A model generated the notes under the pieces. The model saw nothing but the letters and a program-made list of their open reading frames with translations. It searched no databases and was not told the origin of the DNA. Shown one piece after another: positions 62,512 through 64,000 of a stretch of 64,000 nucleotides of DNA. Origin of the DNA: Paracoccus onchidii (GTDB lineage: Bacteria > Pseudomonadota > Alphaproteobacteria > Rhodobacterales > Rhodobacteraceae); the NCBI RefSeq assembly GCF_028294535.1, contig NZ_JAQBIE010000010.1:110986-174985 (forward strand). Direction: 5' to 3'. A program made the position numbers and the translations under genes. Positions within the stretch are counted from its first letter, which is position 1. Each line of letters begins with the position of its first letter.

Positions 62512-62664
62512 GCCTCAGATTCAACCATGCTGTGGCGCTTCGCAAGTGGATGGCAGATTTGTCGTCATCCCCGCGATAATCGCGGCAAACTTCATGTCCC
62601 GTTAAACTTGTTCAGGATCTTGCAGCCATTCTTGCGCAATCGAGGATGATCGCGTCGATTGCGA

Positions 62665-62693
62665 AGCGGGCCGATGCATTGCACCGGCCCGCT
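62665..62693 (-). terminator. Hairpin after the small exported protein gene
   Basis: AGCGGGCCG (62665-62673) and CGGCCCGCT (62685-62693) form a 9-bp stem with an 11-base loop, 29 bp beyond the stop of the minus-strand gene. No clear T-run follows. Confidence 0.55.
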
Positions 62694-62721
62694 GGGAAAT
62701 AAGAGAGTTCAGGGCTTGTGA

Positions 62722-63126
62722 TCAGCCGGCGGGCAGTTGCTTGGCAACATCGTTCACTGCGGCTTCGATCTGGGCGCATTGTTCCTTGACCGAAATGCCT
62801 TCCCGTTCGGCGGCTTCCGCCAGGCCGATCTCGGTTCCGGCGATGGACACGGTTCCACTGGCGCCTTTCTGTTCGGCGGCCTGTCCCTTGCTTTCATCGC
62901 CCGAAGGCAGCATCGAAACCATCTTTTCCTGCGCGACTACGGCTTCGTTGCCGGAATGCCCCTCGGCTTCGCAGAATTTCAGGATGCCCAGCTGATTGCG
63001 CGCGGCCTCATATGTGGATTCGGCATCCATGCCACCTGGTGCCTGTGCCGGGGCCTCTGCCTGCTGGGCGACCGCTGCGGTTGCGACAAGCCCAAGTCCC
63101 AGGGCGAATGCGGTTTGGCGGAACAT
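62722..63126 (-). CDS. Small exported protein of unknown function
   Basis: 134 residues from ATG 63126 (MFRQTAFALGLGLVATAAVA, signal peptide cleaved after VAQ). The mature protein contains STYEAARNQLGILKFCEAEG and a late VKEQCAQIEAAVNDVAKQLP; two cysteines could pair. The pattern resembles a Rhodobacterales family that databases label 'pore-forming ESAT-6', a name with weak support. AGGAGA precedes the ATG. Confidence 0.72.
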   Translation of the reverse strand: MFRQTAFALGLGLVATAAVAQQAEAPAQAPGGMDAESTYEAARNQLGILKFCEAEGHSGNEAVVAQEKMVSMLPSGDESKGQAAEQKGASGTVSIAGTEIGLAEAAEREGISVKEQCAQIEAAVNDVAKQLPAG

Positions 63127-63374
63127 GTAAGTCTCCTTCTTTGTTTCCGTCAGTCGGGCACACTTATTCGGCGCGTCCGGCATGGAAACACATCAGGTTC
63201 CTTTGGGTTCGGGGGCGCGGCAGGTTTGCCCTTTTCGTGCGGATGCCCGCCGAAAAGCTGTGAAAAGGGGCGGCTCCGTCGGCGTTGATTTGCCGTCCCC
63301 GCGCATATGTCGGGGTCATGCCCATGCCGCCCCCCCCGGGGCGACCGGCGGCGATGCACCGGATTCTCAATGGC

Positions 63375-63662
63375 CTAGATAACAGTCAGGTATTCAGCCG
63401 AGACATAACCCGAGATCTGGGGCGAATCCGTCAGGGTCACTTTGCACCAGGTTCTGCCATTCGTGGGGCTGCATTCCCGCCGATTCAATCTGGTGCCATC
63501 CGGAAGCCCCATGATCACCTCATGATCCAGTCCGGGGCCGGTGCGCAGTTTCAAAAGATCGTCTGGTCCCGCGCCCTTGACCATCACCCGTCCATCCGGG
63601 CTGACGCCGCACCCCGCGACAAGGATGAACGCCAAAACGGTCGTGAACTTGATCCTGTTCAT
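63375..63662 (-). CDS. Small SH3b-domain lipoprotein
   Basis: 95 residues from MNRIKFTTVLAFILVAGCGV (ATG 63662): a lipobox (VAGC) then an SH3b-like region (LKLRTGPGLDHEVIMGLPDGTRL, CKVTLTDSPQISGYVSAEYL). Such domains often bind peptidoglycan peptides. The frame remains open upstream without family features. Confidence 0.82.
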   Translation of the reverse strand: MNRIKFTTVLAFILVAGCGVSPDGRVMVKGAGPDDLLKLRTGPGLDHEVIMGLPDGTRLNRRECSPTNGRTWCKVTLTDSPQISGYVSAEYLTVI

Positions 63663-63877
63663 TTTCTGTCCTCGATATTTTCTTGCTTCTGGCCTGCTGC
63701 CTCTGCGGGGCTGATAGCCGAAAGTTGAACATGATTGCGAGGGGACGTCGAGGGCAAGCCGTATCGTCCCTAACAGACAGAATTTCAAAGGGCCGCACGA
63801 TGGCGCAGTGAACCGCACCGCACCGGAGGCTGATTTTGATGGACTTGTCGCGTATTTGTGCTGCCCCAAGTGCTCGT

Positions 63878-64000
63878 TTAGGCCACTTTCCGTTCGAAAG
63901 CGACCGGGCTTTTCCAGCCCAGTGCTGAGTGGCGTCGTCGCGGATTGTAAAACCCGTTGATGTATTCAAAGATCGCCACTTCAGCTTGCCGTCGAGTTTC
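63878..64000 (-). mobile_element. IS3-family OrfB C-terminal end (runs off window)
   Basis: The minus-strand frame is open from base 64000 to TAA at 63878-63880 and encodes AEVAIFEYINGFYNPRRRHS then ALGWKSPVAFERKVA, the conserved end of IS3-family OrfB. The frame is undamaged, so the element beyond the window could be intact; the IS end probably lies in 63840-63877. Confidence 0.85.

Noticed and set aside
1..64000. CRISPR arrays, tRNA or rRNA genes, replication origin, phage genes
   Set aside because: No regularly spaced repeats, cloverleaf-like sequences, rRNA motifs, iteron arrays or phage structural genes were noticed. A covariance-model scan would be needed to exclude small RNAs.

Overview
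The window looks like chromosomal DNA of a GC-rich alphaproteobacterium of the Rhodobacterales, plausibly Paracoccus or a close relative. This is inferred from the accD-folC pair, a carboxynorspermidine pathway for polyamines, a Rhodobacterales-type DUF6478-like protein, and the abundance of IS3, IS5, IS6, IS66 and IS110 debris. No rRNA, tRNA or CRISPR array was seen.

Region 1 (1-5.3 kb): two VOC/glyoxalase-like genes, an SRPBCC gene divergent from an ArsR regulator whose 3' end is overwritten by an IS110 remnant, a GMC oxidoreductase divergent from a GntR regulator with two matching 20-bp operator-like repeats between them, and a gutted TrkH-type potassium transporter.

Region 2 (5.3-22.3 kb): a large catabolic regulon. 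Three transcription units start at 5338 (MFS, thiolase-like, DUF35, acyl-CoA synthetase), 9772 (sugar epimerase, DhaL, DhaK, LacD-like aldolase, aldehyde dehydrogenase, GntR regulator, fucose-isomerase-like protein) and 16862 (ABC importer with a YnjB-like binding protein, nucleoside hydrolase). Each promoter carries the same 16-bp dyad, ATTTGTWNNTACTAAT, next to or inside its sigma-70 elements. The gene content suggests uptake of a sugar derivative or nucleoside, isomerisation and epimerisation to a ketose, phosphorylation by DhaKL, aldol cleavage to DHAP plus a short aldehyde, and oxidation of the aldehyde. The substrate is not evident. This is the best candidate for an undescribed system.

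Region 3 (22.3-41.6 kb): two intact membrane-lipid clusters set among gene fragments and IS debris. Cluster A (24.4-27.1 kb) is PlsC, CdsA, a small membrane protein and a CDP-alcohol phosphatidyltransferase, resembling the E. coli YnbA/YnbB pair. Cluster B (29.0-36.6 kb) is a second CDP-alcohol phosphatidyltransferase, an LtaS/sulfatase-type membrane enzyme, an AglD/MprF-type membrane protein, a nitrate/taurine-type ABC importer with a double-length permease, and a GT4 glycosyltransferase. The fragments include an amidohydrolase, DppD, a hydantoin racemase and an M20 N-carbamoylase. These look like pieces of an old hydantoin/cyclic-amide locus now split across the region.

Region 4 (41.6-64 kb): conserved core. 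It holds an outer-membrane barrel, DsbA, acyl-CoA synthetase, Kbp, a CAP-domain lipoprotein, an ABC exporter, MTA/SAH-nucleosidase-like, ZapE, a Hint-domain protein, FolC, AccD, cardiolipin synthase, Lrp with phenylalanine hydroxylase and pterin dehydratase, carboxynorspermidine decarboxylase and dehydrogenase, an AI-2E-family protein, a methyltransferase and small envelope proteins. The window ends in the 3' end of an IS3-family transposase.
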